A DNA stretch of 64,000 nucleotides, taken from Mimachlamys varia. Lineage: Eukaryota > Mollusca > Bivalvia > Pectinida > Pectinidae. Below are positions 63,931 to 64,000 of this stretch, piece after piece (position 1 is the first letter of the stretch; each line of letters begins with the position of its first letter). The position numbers and the translations under genes were made by a program. Below the pieces are notes generated by a model. That model saw only the letters and a program-made list of their open reading frames with translations. It ran no database searches and was not told the origin of the DNA. The DNA lies in the NCBI GenBank assembly GCA_947623455.1, contig OX392529.1, positions 61,937,686 to 62,001,685 of the forward strand, read 5' to 3'.

Positions 63931-64000
63931 TTATGTATCTTTTATTTATTTTTAATCTATTTCATCTCATGGGATGGGTTTAGGATGGGGTATTAGCTAG

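Overview
The window is eukaryotic genomic DNA, AT-rich, with introns, many small inverted-repeat transposons and very long minisatellites. The dispersed repeats (a SINE with a tRNA-Ser-like head, elements opening with an 'agctcacct...gggctaagtgagc' motif, '...gggcctcttgtt' element ends) are ones I associate with bivalve molluscs. A bivalve is therefore my best guess, but it rests on recall and not on a search.

Only one host gene can be supported: cytosolic methionyl-tRNA synthetase (MARS1 type), on the + strand. It starts at 27006 and runs off the right edge. I place 24 coding exons (27006-62551, 2,928 coding nt, 976 codons) whose phases all join in frame. They encode an N-terminal GST-like domain (exons 1-6), a linker (7-8), the Rossmann catalytic core with the HLGN form of the HIGH motif (exon 9), a four-CxxC zinc-binding insertion (exons 11-12), the VFYVWFDA segment (exon 14), the KFSKS signature (exon 16), the anticodon-binding helices (17-20), and a C-terminal tail with one complete WHEP domain and the first half of a second. 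The upstream flank has ETS-like sites and no obvious TATA box.

Layout. 1-2280: unannotated, with decayed repeat copies. 2281-9810: 32-bp minisatellite. 11690-16285: 83-bp satellite with a 2.09-kb higher-order duplication, followed by a 25-bp array. 17.5-18.6 kb and 19.6-20.06 kb: two more degenerate arrays. 20-23.5 kb: small DNA transposons. 23.4-26.3 kb: a 5'-truncated non-LTR retrotransposon (LINE) on the - strand with an open reading frame of 854 aa, lying between copies of one tandem repeat. 27.0-64 kb: the MARS1 gene. Its first intron holds retroelement debris, a Tc1/mariner-type element interrupted by a hAT-type element, a perfect 20-bp hairpin and a 4.8-kb array of 31-bp C/T-rich units.

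The most unusual observation is that several introns of MARS1 contain tandem copies of the gene's own exon edges. Intron 13 (7.2 kb) is almost entirely about 165 copies of a 41-43-bp unit made of the last ~20 nt of the intron plus the first 22 nt of exon 14, so it repeats the 3' splice site itself. Exon 11 is preceded by eight decoy acceptors at a 40-nt period, each with the first ~21 nt of that exon. Exon 19 is followed by four extra copies of its 3' end and donor at an exact 45-nt period. Exons 18 and 9 are each followed by one duplicated 3' end. The splicing machinery must therefore choose the true site among many near-identical ones. I have not seen this recurrent splice-junction minisatellite behaviour described, and it is the best candidate here for something new.
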